NCBI GenBank assembly: GCA_903929325.1
Contig: CAIYUD010000152.1
Location: 1 to 5,704 of the forward strand
DNA length: 5,704 nt
Direction: 5' to 3'
Source: an uncultured Opitutia bacterium
GTDB taxonomy: Bacteria; Verrucomicrobiota; Verrucomicrobiia; Opitutales; UBA953
Part shown: positions 4,720 to 5,704 of the stretch, one piece after another
Numbering within the stretch: position 1 is the stretch's first letter
Layout: each line of letters starts with the position of its first letter
Made by a program: the position numbers and the translations under genes
The notes under the pieces: generated by a model
The model's input: the letters and a program-made list of their open reading frames with translations, nothing else
Databases searched by the model: none
What the model was told of the DNA's origin: nothing

Positions 4720-5704
4720 ATGAGCGAACCCGCACCCAAGCCTACGACGAACGGTATCAGCGACCTTGAAATTAAGGACGCTGCCCTGATTTTTGAGAGC
4801 GTTTGGAGCTCGCTTGAGCGTGAAAGGGGTCGCGAGAACATGTCTTTCCCCCGCGAAATCCTCTGGCTCAACGGCGCACCAGGTGCCGGTAAAGGAACGA
4901 ACACGGATTTTATTCTTAAATACCGCGATTACTCCAGCGACCCCATCGTCGTCAGCGACCTACTACTCAGCCCTCAGGCTCGCAAGCGAATGGATGCTGG
5001 CATGCTCGTTGGCGATCGTGAAGTTGTTGATTTGCTCTTCCGAGAATTACTTGAAGCTAAATATCAGATTGGTGCAGTGGTCGATGGATTCCCCCGTTCG
5101 ATGGTCCAGGTGGAATGCTTAAAGTTACTCTTTAATCGCCTAAACGATTTACGCGTCGAATACCGTAATACCGCACACGCAGAACGTTTCCCGAAATCGC
5201 ATTTCCATATCCTCGTACTGTTTGTTGACGAAAATGAATCCGTACGGCGTCAACTCAAGCGAGGTCAAGAAGCGGTCGAACACAATAAACGCGTCGAACT
5301 AGAAGGCGGAACCAAAGTCGAAGTACGCAAAACTGACCTCGAGGCACAAGCTGCCCGTAACCGCTATCAAGTCTTCAAAGAGCGCACCTACGAACCCCTC
5401 CAGACGCTGCGGGATATTTTCCATTATCACCTCATTAATGCCCAGGGATCGGTGGCAGAAGTGCAGGCACGCATCATCAAGGAATTGCAGTACCAGAGTA
5501 CGCTCGAACTTTCAGAAGAAACCCACGACAGTATCGCCAGTATCCCGCTCGCTAGCCAAATCGTCCAACACGCACGCCAAGACCTAGTACGTCGATTAGA
5601 TGACTATGCAGAACGCAATCCAGCGCTCTTCCGTCGTGTCGTGGATATGATTCAAGAAAAGTTCTTGCCGATTATCCGAGCCCATGCGATTTCCGGACAA
5701 GCAC
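4720..5704 (+). CDS. Adenylate-kinase-like nucleoside monophosphate kinase with extra C-terminal region, cut by window edge
   Basis: P-loop kinase related to adenylate kinase, expected to move phosphate from ATP to a nucleoside monophosphate. Reading from ATG 4720 gives 328 codons without a stop. Motifs: about 45 extra N-terminal residues, Walker A GAPGAGKGT (52-60, Lys58), GMLVGD (94-99), the signature VDGFPRS (121-127, Arg126) with Gln130, LFVDENESVRRQLKRG (167-182), and RKTDLEAQAARNRYQVF (203-219) holding the arginines of the LID arm. The motif STGDMLR of true Adk, which contacts AMP, is replaced by VVSDLLLS (77-84), and about 30 unusual residues (135-163) follow the DGFPR motif. Adk is normally about 215 residues; here the kinase fold ends near 257 and a further region with a charged helical segment (278-320) runs off the edge. 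Substrate is therefore uncertain. There is no ribosome-binding site at 4720. A second ATG at 4840 (codon 41) has AAGGGG about 11 bases upstream and is an alternative start that keeps the whole kinase domain. Confidence 0.9.
   Translation, partial: MSEPAPKPTTNGISDLEIKDAALIFESVWSSLERERGRENMSFPREILWLNGAPGAGKGTNTDFILKYRDYSSDPIVVSDLLLSPQARKRMDAGMLVGDREVVDLLFRELLEAKYQIGAVVDGFPRSMVQVECLKLLFNRLNDLRVEYRNTAHAERFPKSHFHILVLFVDENESVRRQLKRGQEAVEHNKRVELEGGTKVEVRKTDLEAQAARNRYQVFKERTYEPLQTLRDIFHYHLINAQGSVAEVQARIIKELQYQSTLELSEETHDSIASIPLASQIVQHARQDLVRRLDDYAERNPALFRRVVDMIQEKFLPIIRAHAISGQA

Noticed and set aside
4345..5122. Open frames at 4345-4599 and 4707-4904 (minus) and 4793-5122 (plus)
   Set aside because: The first lies mostly antisense to the secreted-protein gene. 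The other two overlap the kinase gene, whose Walker A and DGFPRS motifs fix the true frame; none of the products has a recognisable domain.
1..5704. Mobile elements, CRISPR arrays, tRNA/rRNA genes, defence system
   Set aside because: I saw no transposase or integrase motifs, no terminal inverted repeats, no spaced repeat array and no tRNA-like fold; all genes look like housekeeping chromosome.

Overview
The window is ordinary bacterial chromosome: seven protein-coding genes, three clear intrinsic terminators, and no mobile element, CRISPR array, tRNA or rRNA that I can see. Base composition is roughly balanced and looks even across the genes, with no obvious transferred segment. The host is not certain. 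Three traits are compatible with a Gram-negative from the Verrucomicrobiota/Planctomycetota side of the tree: few Shine-Dalgarno sequences, an IF-1 with an altered C-terminus, and an enlarged adenylate-kinase-like protein. The lineage call is a weak inference.

Left part (1-2207), all on the minus strand. From right to left it holds infA (translation initiation factor IF-1 with an extra basic tail) and its terminator, cysK (cysteine synthase A) and its terminator, then a UmuC-type Y-family DNA polymerase that runs off the left edge. The polymerase gene has a near-ideal LexA-type operator (GAAC-N4-GTTC inside a 22-nt perfect dyad) immediately before its GTG start, so it is very likely an SOS gene. 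No umuD lies directly upstream.

Right part (2313-5704), all on the plus strand. tadA (tRNA adenosine-34 deaminase) diverges from infA across 105 bases. Five bases after tadA comes a Mn-type superoxide dismutase, with a Tat-like leader if its GTG start is used. The pair is closed by a strong 13-bp hairpin terminator. Next comes a 291-residue secreted protein of unknown function. After a 142-base gap containing possible RNA structure, a nucleoside-monophosphate-kinase-like gene runs off the right edge.

The genes do not form one pathway. They cover translation (infA, tadA), cysteine synthesis, oxidative defence, damage tolerance and nucleotide metabolism. I found no sign of an undescribed multi-gene system. 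The items most worth following up are the LexA operator type, the Tat-leader SOD with a retained internal start, the altered IF-1, the non-standard adenylate-kinase relative with an extra C-terminal region, and the unknown secreted protein.
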